From NCBI GenBank assembly GCA_018661505.1, contig JABJIE010000030.1, positions 1 through 33,028 of the forward strand: DNA of 33,028 bases, read 5' to 3'. Shown here one piece after another: positions 6,995 through 16,308 of the stretch; within the stretch, counting starts at the first letter, position 1, and each line of letters opens with the position of its first letter. Below the pieces are notes generated by a model. That model saw only the letters and a list, made by a program, of their open reading frames with translations. It ran no database searches and was not told the origin of the DNA. The translations under genes and the position numbers were made by a program. The stretch comes from Lentimicrobiaceae bacterium. Its GTDB lineage: Bacteria > Bacteroidota > Bacteroidia > Bacteroidales > F082.

Positions 6995-9900
6995 CTATTT
7001 CTGTTTGGTGATAAACAGATTTACCGAGATCCCTTCAATTAACTCAACAATCCTTACATCACTATTTTCCAATTTATCTCTTAAAGTTAATTCTGCTAAG
7101 GTTTCTGAACAAATATAATCACTAAAATTAGTTAGGGCACTATCTGTTTCCTTATTATGTTCAACCTCTAATGTGATTCTATCCGTAACTTCAAACTCAA
7201 GGTCTTTCCTTAAATTTTGAATTCTGTTAACAAATTCTCTAGCAAGACCCTCCTCCCTTAGCTCATCAGTTACTGTGATGTCAAGGGCAACCGTTATTTG
7301 ACCATCAATGGCAACACTCCATCCTGGAATGTCATCGGTGGTAATCTCAACATCATTCAAAGTTATATCAAATGATTCATCATTCATTTTGATGGTATAA
7401 TTTCCTTTTGTTTCCAAATGTTTAATGCCATCTTGATCCATTGCCATAATTGCTCCAGCAAGCTGTTTCATCATCTTACCATATTTTGGCCCCAAAGATT
7501 TAAAATTTGGTTTGATCTTTTTAACTAATATTCCTGAATCATCAGTAATATATTCAATGCTTTTTACATTTACTTCCGAAAGTATTAAATCTTCAATTGC
7601 TTTTATTTGTTTTAGCAGATGATCTGAAAATACAGGTATCATAATTTTTGCCAATGGTTGACGAACTCGTAAGAATGTTTTCTTTCGAAGAGAAAGAACC
7701 ATTGAACTTATTTTCTGAGCAAGCTCCATTCTTTCTTCAAGATCCTTATCGATTAAATTTTCATCACATACAGGAAAGTCCGTTAAATGAACCGATACCG
7801 CAGTGTCCCTAGCGCTAGCTTTATTCAAGTCCATGAAAATTCTGTCTGAAATAAATGGTGCAATTGGTGAGATTAGCTTAGAAATAGTTTCTAAAACAGT
7901 ATATAATGTTTGATAGGCCTCAACCTTGTCTTTTGAATATGAGCCTTTCCAAAACCTTCTCCTTGACAAACGAACAAACCAGTTGCTTAAATGTTCAGTT
8001 ACAAAATATTGTATTAAACGACCTGCTTTTGTGGGCTCAAAATTACCAAAGGCATCATCAACTGCTTTGATAAGAGTATGTAATTCTGATAGTATCCATC
8101 TATCAAGTTCTGTTCTTTCTTCAACAGGAACCTCGTCCTCGCTAAATGTGAAGCCATCTATATTAGCATAAAGTGCAAAAAATGAATATGTATTAAAAAG
8201 TGTTCCCATGAACTTTCTTTTCACCTCATCAATACCACTTATATCAAAACGCAGGTTATCCCATGGCTGTGAATTGGTAATCATATACCATCTGGTGGCA
8301 TCGGGTCCATATAAATTTATGGTTTCGAATGGATCAACTGCATTACCCAATCGTTTTGACATTTTATTACCATTTTTATCTAATACAAGTCCATTTGAAA
8401 CCACTGTTTTGTATGCTACAGAATCGAATAACATTGATGCAATTGCATGAAGAGTAAAAAACCATCCACGAGTTTGATCTACGCCTTCAGCAATAAAATC
8501 AGCTGGAAAATTATTTTCAAATACTTCTTTATTTTCAAAGGGATAATGAAATTGTGCATATGGCATTGATCCAGAATCAAACCATACATCAATTAACCCA
8601 GGCTCTCGTATCATTTCCTTGCCAGAATCTGAAACGAGTATTATTTCATCAACATATGGTCGGTGAAAATCAAATGTCATATAATTTTCACGACTCATAT
8701 CTCCTGGTTCAAAATCTGACATTGGATTTTTATCCATGAACCCTGCTTGCATGGATTTATCTATTTCATTTTTGAGTTCTTCAGCAGAACCTATTGTCTT
8801 TATTTCATTTCGATCTTCAGTTACCCATATGGGCAGAGGAACACCCCAGTATCTTGATCTGGATAAATTCCAATCCACCAAATTTTCAAGCCAGTTTCCA
8901 AAACGACCCTCGCCCGTTGCTTTGGGTTTCCAGTTGATTGTTTTATTCAGCTCTATCATTCTGTCTTTTAGAGCAGTTGTTTTAATGAACCAGTTATCCA
9001 AAGGGTAATATAAAATAGGTTTGTCGGTTCGCCAGCAATGTGGATAGCTATGAACATGTTTTTCCACCTTAAATGCTTTGCTCTCTTTTTTTAGATCAAC
9101 CGCTAGGTCTATATCCAAGCTTGTGGCATCTTTCGCCAGCGACTCATCATAGGCATTTTTAACAAACCTACCTGAATACTCCTCATATTTTTCTAAATCA
9201 ATGTAGTCCTTAACAAAATCTGTATCCAAGTCTTGTATTTTGAAAAAACAGCCCTTGAAATCTACCATTGGTCTTCGCTCACCTTGTTTGTCAATCAATA
9301 CAAGTGGAACAATGCCCATTGCTTTTGCAATTCGATCATCATCGGCACCGAAAGTAGGTGCCACATGAACAATCCCTGTACCATCTTCCGTAGTTACAAA
9401 ATCTCCCGGTATTACTTCAAAGGCTTTACCCATTGGTTTTACCCATGGAAATAATTGCTCATACATTAAACCTGTGAGTTCAAATCCCTTGTATTCTGAT
9501 AAAACCTTAAATGGTATCTTTTTGTCTCCAACATTGTAATCTTCCAGAGTAAGGTCAGCATTTTTCGGATTAAAATATGAGTCCATTCTATCCTTTGCCA
9601 GAATTACCGTGGCGGGGTTTCCTGTGTAAGGATTGAAAGTAGCAACTTTTATATAATCTATTTTATCTCCTACCGCTAATGCAGTGTTTGAGGGAAGTGT
9701 CCATGGTGTTGTTGTCCATGCTAATAAGAAAAGGTCACCTTCCACATCATCGAATATTTTATGTGAAGCTGATTCTTGAATGATCTTAAATTTTGCAACC
9801 ACTGTTGTGTCTGTTACATCTCTATAACAACCTGGTTGATTTATTTCATGTGTGCTCAATCCTGTTCCTGCAGCAGGTGAATATGGCTGAATGCTATAAC

Positions 9901-10429
9901 CCTTATAAAGAAGGCCTTTTTCTTGAAGCATTTTTAATAAATACCATACTGATTCTATGTATTTATTATCAAAAGTAATGTATGGGTTTTCAAGATCTAC
10001 CCAATAACCTATCTTCTTGGTAAGATCATCCCACAGACCTTTGTATTTAAGAACCTCCGTACGACATGCCTTATTGTAATCTTCAACGGTTATTTTTTTT
10101 CCAATATCCTCTTTGGTTATTCCGAGAGTTTTTTCTACACTTATCTCAACTGGCAAGCCGTGGGTATCCCATCCTGCCTTTCGCTCAACATATCTGCCTT
10201 TCAATGTTTGATAACGGCAAAACAAGTCCTTGATGGTACGACCCATAACATGATGTATGCCAGGTACTCCATTTGCAGATGGCGGCCCTTCATAAAATAC
10301 AAAAGGTTTGTTGTTTTTTCTGTTTTCAAGGCTCTTCGCAAAGATGTCATTTTTCTCCCAATCACCCCTTACCTCATCGGCAAGCTGAGTAAGATTAAGC
10401 TTTGAATATTCAGTATACTTTTTTCCCAT
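6995..10429 (-). CDS. ileS: Isoleucyl-tRNA synthetase, type 2-like
   Basis: This 1144-residue class I aminoacyl-tRNA synthetase charges tRNA-Ile. The ATP-binding HIGH motif appears as GIHH at 57-60, inside PPSANGVPGIHHVMGRT, and KMSKR is at 689-693. GWDTHGLPVE follows the first motif. An editing (CP1) domain is shown by TTPWTLPSNTALAV and HVAPTFGADDD. The C-terminal third holds the anticodon-binding domain and an extension. The length, the HH variant and KMSKR fit the eukaryote-like type 2 enzyme found in Bacteroidota, a class associated with lower mupirocin sensitivity. Start is ATG 10427-10429. It heads the ileS-dksA-lspA run, with a promoter at 10466-10473. Confidence 0.97.
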   Translation of the reverse strand: MGKKYTEYSKLNLTQLADEVRGDWEKNDIFAKSLENRKNNKPFVFYEGPPSANGVPGIHHVMGRTIKDLFCRYQTLKGRYVERKAGWDTHGLPVEISVEKTLGITKEDIGKKITVEDYNKACRTEVLKYKGLWDDLTKKIGYWVDLENPYITFDNKYIESVWYLLKMLQEKGLLYKGYSIQPYSPAAGTGLSTHEINQPGCYRDVTDTTVVAKFKIIQESASHKIFDDVEGDLFLLAWTTTPWTLPSNTALAVGDKIDYIKVATFNPYTGNPATVILAKDRMDSYFNPKNADLTLEDYNVGDKKIPFKVLSEYKGFELTGLMYEQLFPWVKPMGKAFEVIPGDFVTTEDGTGIVHVAPTFGADDDRIAKAMGIVPLVLIDKQGERRPMVDFKGCFFKIQDLDTDFVKDYIDLEKYEEYSGRFVKNAYDESLAKDATSLDIDLAVDLKKESKAFKVEKHVHSYPHCWRTDKPILYYPLDNWFIKTTALKDRMIELNKTINWKPKATGEGRFGNWLENLVDWNLSRSRYWGVPLPIWVTEDRNEIKTIGSAEELKNEIDKSMQAGFMDKNPMSDFEPGDMSRENYMTFDFHRPYVDEIILVSDSGKEMIREPGLIDVWFDSGSMPYAQFHYPFENKEVFENNFPADFIAEGVDQTRGWFFTLHAIASMLFDSVAYKTVVSNGLVLDKNGNKMSKRLGNAVDPFETINLYGPDATRWYMITNSQPWDNLRFDISGIDEVKRKFMGTLFNTYSFFALYANIDGFTFSEDEVPVEERTELDRWILSELHTLIKAVDDAFGNFEPTKAGRLIQYFVTEHLSNWFVRLSRRRFWKGSYSKDKVEAYQTLYTVLETISKLISPIAPFISDRIFMDLNKASARDTAVSVHLTDFPVCDENLIDKDLEERMELAQKISSMVLSLRKKTFLRVRQPLAKIMIPVFSDHLLKQIKAIEDLILSEVNVKSIEYITDDSGILVKKIKPNFKSLGPKYGKMMKQLAGAIMAMDQDGIKHLETKGNYTIKMNDESFDITLNDVEITTDDIPGWSVAIDGQITVALDITVTDELREEGLAREFVNRIQNLRKDLEFEVTDRITLEVEHNKETDSALTNFSDYICSETLAELTLRDKLENSDVRIVELIEGISVNLFITKQK

Positions 10430-10448
10430 CAGGAGCTAAATTTGCTTA

Positions 10449-10489
10449 AATAAAAAATGAGGGAGCAAAACTAATAAAAAATGAGGGAG
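10449..10489. repeat. Perfect 17-bp direct repeat flanking the ileS promoter
   Basis: The 17-mer AATAAAAAATGAGGGAG occurs at 10449-10465 and again at 10473-10489, a 24-base period. The seven bases between the copies plus the first base of the second copy form the ileS -7 element (10466-10473 on the minus strand). One copy therefore covers the likely transcription start and the other lies just upstream. It could be an operator pair or a slippage duplication; no known motif is recognised. Confidence 0.85.
10466..10473 (-). promoter_or_regulatory. -7 promoter element for ileS
   Basis: The minus strand reads TAGTTTTG, an exact TAnnTTTG match. Initiation near 10459 gives a leader of about 30 bases before the ileS ATG. 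No TTG is found at the usual -33 distance. The element sits between the two copies of a 17-bp direct repeat. Confidence 0.55.
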
Positions 10490-10572
10490 TTAGACCACTA
10501 AAAGTTCAATTTATGGCTCCTGTTTATTAATTATGTTGAGGTTATATGTAGACTTTTTAAAATAATCAAGAA

Positions 10573-11091
10573 TCATTTGCTCATAAGTTTACCTATAATA
10601 TTTGCGTTTGAAAGTATGCTTGTTAAGATATCAATGCTCACAAACTCTCCCAGCTCTTCCAATAACTCTTTAATTCTTCTTTGTTTTTCTGAGTGGTTAT
10701 CGTTGGATGATAATATGTCTTTTAATTCTTTTACCTGAGAGCCTTTAAACTCATCAAGTATTATCGTGAGTAGATCTGTTGTTATGTTATCCGACTTACC
10801 ATCTTTTTTAGGAACCCCATACATATCAATTTCATCTATGGCAGCCTGAAGGACTTCTTTGGCAAGCATTTTTGAACCCTCCTCATAGGACTCATTTCCT
10901 GAAGCATCCCTAAGTGACCATGAATTAAACTCAAATTCAATGTTTTGCAATTGAGCTATTTTTGGGTCATTTTCTCCAAATATCCTAGTTAGCTGAAGCA
11001 AAGAATACTTTTTCCAAGCATCAAAATCAAAGTCTTTTGTAAACAGCTTATCTATTTGTTGTTGCAGAAGTTTTATTTCTTTCTTTACCAT
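10573..11091 (-). CDS. Uncharacterised cytoplasmic protein
   Basis: This is a 172-residue protein that I do not recognise. It has no signal peptide or membrane segment. It appears mainly helical: a lysine-rich first helix (MVKKEIKLLQQQIDKLF), a middle part with FGENDPKIAQLQNIEFEFNSWSLRD and MLAKEVLQAAIDEIDMYGVP, and a C-terminal half rich in Leu, Glu and Lys that ends in GKLMSK. I chose ATG 11089-11091; an ATG at 11140-11142 would add a poorly conserved-looking 17 residues and would start almost at the predicted transcription start. It lies between ileS and atpD and is divergent from atpD. Codon use looks like that of its neighbours. Confidence 0.65.
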   Translation of the reverse strand: MVKKEIKLLQQQIDKLFTKDFDFDAWKKYSLLQLTRIFGENDPKIAQLQNIEFEFNSWSLRDASGNESYEEGSKMLAKEVLQAAIDEIDMYGVPKKDGKSDNITTDLLTIILDEFKGSQVKELKDILSSNDNHSEKQRRIKELLEELGEFVSIDILTSILSNANIIGKLMSK

Positions 11092-11153
11092 GGCAATGTG
11101 AGTTTGTGTAAAATTATAAAAAAAGATTGATTTAATGTGCATGTAAACAGTGT

Positions 11154-11161
11154 CAAATATG
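11154..11161 (-). promoter_or_regulatory. Possible -7 element for the uncharacterised gene
   Basis: The minus strand reads CATATTTG, one mismatch from TAnnTTTG. Initiation near 11147 would give a leader of about 55 bases to the ATG at 11091. The -33 element is not evident. Confidence 0.35.
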
Positions 11162-11230
11162 GATTTACAACACTAGTCTAAATTCTTATCCTAATTATTT
11201 ATTCAGAAGATTTTTTATAAGAGAATTTAC

Positions 11231-11238
11231 TATATTTG
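11231..11238 (+). promoter_or_regulatory. -7 promoter element for atpD-atpC
   Basis: TATATTTG matches the Bacteroidota consensus TAnnTTTG exactly and is followed by CGCCCA, a common start context in this phylum. Initiation near 11245 leaves a leader of about 28 bases to the atpD ATG. The -33 region is T-rich without a clean TTG. Confidence 0.65.
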
Positions 11239-11266
11239 CGCCCACATTAAAATCCTTAAATAATAG

Positions 11267-12781
<1,515 letters not shown>

Positions 12782-12796
12782 ATTATTTTTTAACAA

Positions 12797-13030
12797 ATGA
12801 ATCTCGAAATAATAACTCCCGATACAACCATCTACCAAGGGGAAGCCGAACTTGTGCAATTACCAGGTATTGATGGTTCCTTTGAAATTTTGAATAATCA
12901 TGCTCCCTTAATTTCTGCCTTGAAGGAAGGTAAAATTAAAATCAAAAAGGAGGGTAAAGATCAATTTTTCGATATTAAAGGTGGGGTTATAGAGGTGCTG
13001 AAAAACAAGGTGCTGATTCTCGCAGAATAA
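12797..13030 (+). CDS. atpC: F1Fo ATP synthase subunit epsilon, short form
   Basis: This 77-residue protein is the beta-sandwich domain of epsilon, a part of the central stalk. It shows MNLEIITPDTTIYQGEA, the LPGIDGSFEILNNHAPLISAL core and a final GGVIEVLKNKVLILAE strand. The E. coli protein has about 139 residues; the two C-terminal helices that inhibit ATP hydrolysis are absent here. Short forms are usual in Bacteroidota, so this is not a truncation artefact. It lies 15 bases after atpD and is followed by a strong terminator. Confidence 0.95.
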   Translation: MNLEIITPDTTIYQGEAELVQLPGIDGSFEILNNHAPLISALKEGKIKIKKEGKDQFFDIKGGVIEVLKNKVLILAE

Positions 13031-13048
13031 GTAGCAATTAAAAAATAT

Positions 13049-13079
13049 AATCCTGGTAATTTTATTATCGGGATTTTTT
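13049..13079 (+). terminator. Strong terminator after atpC, probably bidirectional
   Basis: AATCCTGGTAAT (13049-13060) pairs with ATTATCGGGATT (13064-13075) around a TTT loop, a 12-bp stem with two G-T wobbles, followed by a T run to 13079. An A run at 13040-13045 means the minus strand also reads stem plus T tract, so it can serve the convergent TPR lipoprotein gene, whose stop codon is at 13078-13080. Confidence 0.85.
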
Positions 13080-13923
13080 ATTGGGTCATACCCCCTGAGC
13101 AGTATATCCTAACAGCATCTTTTGCTTTTAAATTACCCATTGATTCAGCCTTTTTCCAGTCTATGCATGCATTATCCATATCCTTTGTGTAAAAATATGC
13201 AAGGCCTCTGTTAAGGTAGGACTCAGAAAAATCTGGGTCATACTTAATTGCATTGGTTAAATCACTCAATGACTGCTGATATTGTTTATTCTGACCAAGC
13301 ATTGTTCCTCGATTAAAGTATGCCATTGCATAATATGGGGCTGCTTCAATTGCCTTATTATAGTACAACAATGCATCTGGATAACGCTTGCTTTGATAGT
13401 AAATTAGTCCTATTCCCAATAGGGATAATGAATCATTTTCATTTAGGTTAACTGCATCTTTATAGTAGGCCATTGAAAGATCTTTCTGCCCCAATTCGTA
13501 GTATATCTTGCCAAGATTGTAAAAAGCCTTATCATTATCAGGCTTATATTCCAGAGAAAGCTTAAAAGCATCTATTGCTTTTTGAATTTCCCCATCCTTG
13601 TAATAGACAGTTCCATTTTTAAACTGAGTGTGCGCCCTTCTTATTTTTAAACTTTCATTTTCAGCATTAGGGTTACCTCCTTCAATGGCTTTTTCTCCAG
13701 TTTTTGATACAATATTAGGAACCTTGTTTGTATCGCTTTCGGAATTTTCATTTCTGGAAATCAATGTCCCTTTTTCTTTGCCTAGAGGAACAATCATAGA
13801 TTCACCATCTGACCTACTTATGGCCATATTAATATTATCGCTTTCTTTATTATTGGTTTTATTTTTAGGGGTACATCCAATTAAAACGGAAATGGTGAAA
13901 GCAAAAATCATCAACTTATTCAT
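13078..13923 (-). CDS. TPR-repeat lipoprotein
   Basis: This is a 281-residue lipoprotein. The signal peptide ends in the lipobox VLIGC with Cys17 as the lipidated residue. Residues 18-90 are a polar, low-complexity linker. Residues from about 93 to the end form five tetratricopeptide repeats, recognisable by AFYNLGKIYYELGQ, YYKDAVNLNEN, AYFNRGTMLGQNKQY and ESYLNRGLAYFYTKD, and closing with the common form DNACIDWKKAESMGN. TPR domains mediate protein-protein contacts in the periplasm; the partner is unknown. It lies between the two atp operons on the opposite strand, with its own promoter, and shows no clear functional tie to ATP synthase. Confidence 0.88.
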   Translation of the reverse strand: MNKLMIFAFTISVLIGCTPKNKTNNKESDNINMAISRSDGESMIVPLGKEKGTLISRNENSESDTNKVPNIVSKTGEKAIEGGNPNAENESLKIRRAHTQFKNGTVYYKDGEIQKAIDAFKLSLEYKPDNDKAFYNLGKIYYELGQKDLSMAYYKDAVNLNENDSLSLLGIGLIYYQSKRYPDALLYYNKAIEAAPYYAMAYFNRGTMLGQNKQYQQSLSDLTNAIKYDPDFSESYLNRGLAYFYTKDMDNACIDWKKAESMGNLKAKDAVRIYCSGGMTQ

Positions 13924-13948
13924 AATAAAAATCTAAATTTTAATGTGG

Positions 13949-13956
13949 CAAATATA
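13949..13956 (-). promoter_or_regulatory. -7 promoter element for the TPR lipoprotein gene
   Basis: The minus strand reads TATATTTG, an exact TAnnTTTG match, followed by CCACA. Initiation near 13942 leaves a leader of about 19 bases. No -33 TTG is apparent. Confidence 0.55.
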
Positions 13957-14028
13957 TATGAAATGTTGTGAAAGTATATGAATAAAAGGATTATAGGATA
14001 ATAATTGTTTTATGTAACCTTAGTGGCT

Positions 14029-14526
14029 TTAATCTCCTATGTCTACAACTGCAGGGATTGATAGGTGAGCCTGAACAAATTTCCATGTGCCATCAATTTT
14101 TTCTAGTACCCCTGTAAACCTTAATCCTTCGAAACTATGTGCCTCATCCTTATACATGTAATTATATCTTAGGTTTTCGGAAAACCATGCGGTGTTTGAT
14201 GTACAATTAATTCTAATTGTTTGGTTTGAGGATGAAATATAGGTGTTTGAAATATATCCGAACTGATCAATTAATGCATTTTGCATTTCTTGCCAGCCAA
14301 TAAATCTCTCATCGGAGTCGGTTCCAATCCAAATTATGTTATCCAAAGGGGCCCAAATATCCTGCATCAAATTAATATCTTGTTTTTCATTAGCAAGAAT
14401 ATAATTGTCTAGCAGATTTTCTATGGCGTCTTTTTCCGAAGTAAGATGCTCGTCTTTTTCACACTCGCATGAGGTAATAAAAAATAGGGTTATTAATATA
14501 ACACTTGAAATATTATAAATTCTCAT
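14029..14526 (-). CDS. NTF2/SnoaL-like lipoprotein
   Basis: This is a 165-residue protein with a signal peptide and lipobox FITSC (Cys20), hence probably a lipoprotein. The mature part has the NTF2/SnoaL_3 pattern: a helix with AIENLLDNYILANEKQDINLMQDIWAP, an IGTDSDERFIGWQEMQNAL segment, then strands TAWFSENLRYNY, FEGLRFTGVLEKIDGTWKFVQAHLS. The cone-shaped fold is used by ketosteroid isomerase-like enzymes and by binding proteins, and the sequence does not say which applies. It lies 105 bases upstream of the TPR gene on the same strand. Confidence 0.75.
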   Translation of the reverse strand: MRIYNISSVILITLFFITSCECEKDEHLTSEKDAIENLLDNYILANEKQDINLMQDIWAPLDNIIWIGTDSDERFIGWQEMQNALIDQFGYISNTYISSSNQTIRINCTSNTAWFSENLRYNYMYKDEAHSFEGLRFTGVLEKIDGTWKFVQAHLSIPAVVDIGD

Positions 14527-14734
14527 AACGTTTTTATTTTATTACCCTTTTTGATGTTTTTGGTTAATAATTAGCAGTTATCAAAACAGGTAATTGGGTT
14601 ATTATTCAATGATTTCTGTGAAATTACGATTTTTTTGATCCAAAACTACTATCCTAAATCTATTTATAACCCGTCTAAACAAATGGGTGTCGATAATTAT
14701 AATTTTATCTGGATAAATTAATTAGTAATTACCT

Positions 14735-14764
14735 TTTGTATCTCATCAATTATTCGTAAAATTG
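14735..14764 (+). promoter_or_regulatory. Promoter for the atpB-atpG operon
   Basis: A TTTG at 14735-14738 (-33) and TAAAATTG at 14757-14764 (-7, one mismatch to TAnnTTTG) are separated by 18 bases, a good spacing for a Bacteroidota sigma-ABfr promoter. The leader to the atpB ATG would be about 27 bases, similar to that of atpD. Confidence 0.55.
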
Positions 14765-14797
14765 CACGCGATTTTAATCAACGACATTCCTTTGTAA

Positions 14798-15922
14798 ATG
14801 AGTAGCATATTATATAAATTTAAGAGCGTTTGGCAATTGCCAATGATTGCTTTTTTTATGTTTATTTCCACATCAGCTATTATAGCACAAAATGATGGCC
14901 ATGAAACAAGCGAAACTGATGTTCCGTGGGACGTTGAAGTGGCGGAAAATGAATTTAAGGCTGGTGAAATGATTATTGAGCATATCACTGACTCCTACGA
15001 ATGGCATATTATGACCATTGGACATACTCATGTATCAATTCCTTTACCTATAATGCTTTATGATGAAGGTAAATTCCATTTTTTTATGTCATCTGTCTTC
15101 CATCATCACGACACATACAACGGTTATTTCATATCTCACAACGATATGAATGCTGGAAAATTGGTGAAAAGTGGTTTGGATGGACAAGAAATAAGACCCA
15201 CACTTGATTTTTCATTCACAAAAAATGTTCTGGCAATATTCATCAGCTGCTTCATAATGATTTGGGTTTTTATCTCTGTTGCCAAGTCATATAAGCGTCG
15301 TGAAGGACAAGCTCCAAAAGGACTGCAATCTTTTCTTGAACCAATTATCATATTTGTTCGTGATGATATTGCAAAGGCTTCCATTGGAGAAAAAAATTAC
15401 AGAAAATATCTTCCCTTCCTACTTACAATATTTTTCTTTATTTTTCTTAACAACCTAATGGGTATAGTTCCTTTTTTCCCAGGTGGAGCTAACGTAACTG
15501 GAAATATTGGAGTAACAGCAGTTCTGGCATTATTTACTTTTGCCATAACTACTTTTAGTGGGAACAAAAATTATTGGGTACATATCATAAACACCCCAGG
15601 TGTTCCATGGTGGTTAAAGATACCAGTACCTTTAATGCCCATTGTTGAGATAATGGGAATATTCACTAAGCCGTTTGTACTGATGGTGCGTCTTTTTGCA
15701 AATATTAGCGCAGGTCATATCATCATTTTAGGGTTTATAAGTTTGATTTTTATCTTTGGAGAAATTGTAGAAGGAGCTGGATATGGCGTTGCTGTCATTT
15801 CAGTAGGATTTTCAATATTTATGGATATCCTTGAACTTCTAGTTGCATTTATCCAAGCATATGTATTTACTCTTCTTTCAGCGCTATATTTTGGTATGGC
15901 AATAGAAGAAGCACATCATTAA
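14798..15922 (+). CDS. atpB: F1Fo ATP synthase subunit a, long His-rich form
   Basis: This is a 374-residue membrane subunit of Fo that carries the proton half-channels against the c-ring. The essential arginine is Arg298 in MVRLFANISAGH. Hydrophobic helices are visible from about residue 143 onward. The N-terminal 130 residues are absent from the E. coli subunit of about 271 residues: a signal-like hydrophobic stretch (14-30) ending AQNDGHE, then a periplasmic segment with ten His residues between 35 and 114, including H102-H104. Long N-termini are usual in Bacteroidota AtpB; the role of the His cluster is unknown. It is the first gene of the six-gene operon. No atpI is seen upstream. Confidence 0.96.
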   Translation: MSSILYKFKSVWQLPMIAFFMFISTSAIIAQNDGHETSETDVPWDVEVAENEFKAGEMIIEHITDSYEWHIMTIGHTHVSIPLPIMLYDEGKFHFFMSSVFHHHDTYNGYFISHNDMNAGKLVKSGLDGQEIRPTLDFSFTKNVLAIFISCFIMIWVFISVAKSYKRREGQAPKGLQSFLEPIIIFVRDDIAKASIGEKNYRKYLPFLLTIFFFIFLNNLMGIVPFFPGGANVTGNIGVTAVLALFTFAITTFSGNKNYWVHIINTPGVPWWLKIPVPLMPIVEIMGIFTKPFVLMVRLFANISAGHIIILGFISLIFIFGEIVEGAGYGVAVISVGFSIFMDILELLVAFIQAYVFTLLSALYFGMAIEEAHH

Positions 15923-15961
15923 AATGAATTTTATCCATTAATAATTATAAAAACAGTAACT

Positions 15962-16222
15962 ATGGAATTATTAGCAATTTTATTACAAGCTGCTGCTGAC
16001 TTCGCTCCCTATGCAAAAATGGGTGCAGGTATTGGTGCCGGTATTGCTGCAATTGGTGCAGGTATGGGTATCGGACAAATTGGTCGTGGTGCTGTAGAAG
16101 CTATCGCTCGTCAACCTGAAGCTGTTGGTGACATTCGTTCAAATATGATTGTTGCTGCTGCTCTTATTGAGGGTGTTGCGTTTTTTGCAATCGTTGTTTG
16201 TTTGTTGATTGTATTCTTGTAA
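15962..16222 (+). CDS. atpE: F1Fo ATP synthase subunit c
   Basis: This is an 86-residue hairpin of two membrane helices that forms the rotating proton-carrying ring. Helix 1 has the glycine-rich GAGIGAGIAAIGAG packing motif, the cytoplasmic loop has ARQPE, and the ion-binding carboxylate is Glu70 in helix 2 (ALIEGVAFF). Glu is followed by Gly rather than Ser/Thr, which does not favour sodium coupling, so protons are the likely ion. It lies 39 bases after atpB. A long hairpin follows at 16236-16274 before atpF. Confidence 0.96.
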   Translation: MELLAILLQAAADFAPYAKMGAGIGAGIAAIGAGMGIGQIGRGAVEAIARQPEAVGDIRSNMIVAAALIEGVAFFAIVVCLLIVFL

Positions 16223-16235
16223 ACAACAATGATAA

Positions 16236-16274
16236 ATCTAAAAAGGTGTAGCGGTTGGCTACATCTTTTTAGAT
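16236..16274 (+). terminator. Long terminator-like hairpin between atpE and atpF
   Basis: A 17-base arm ATCTAAAAAGGTGTAGC (16236-16252) pairs with GCTACATCTTTTTAGAT (16258-16274) around the loop GGTTG, with a single G-T wobble. ATTTTA follows, so the T tract is partial. I see no promoter before atpF, so the downstream genes need read-through. The hairpin may act as a leaky terminator, or protect the 3' end of atpB-atpE messages after processing, giving more subunit c. That role is inference. Confidence 0.7.
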
Positions 16275-16308
16275 ATTTTAATTGAATAACTGATTAAAAA
16301 TAAATATT

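Noticed and set aside
12797-13030. Frameshifted or truncated atpC pseudogene
   Set aside because: The stop follows a complete beta-sandwich domain, short epsilon forms are usual in this phylum, and a terminator follows at the right distance.
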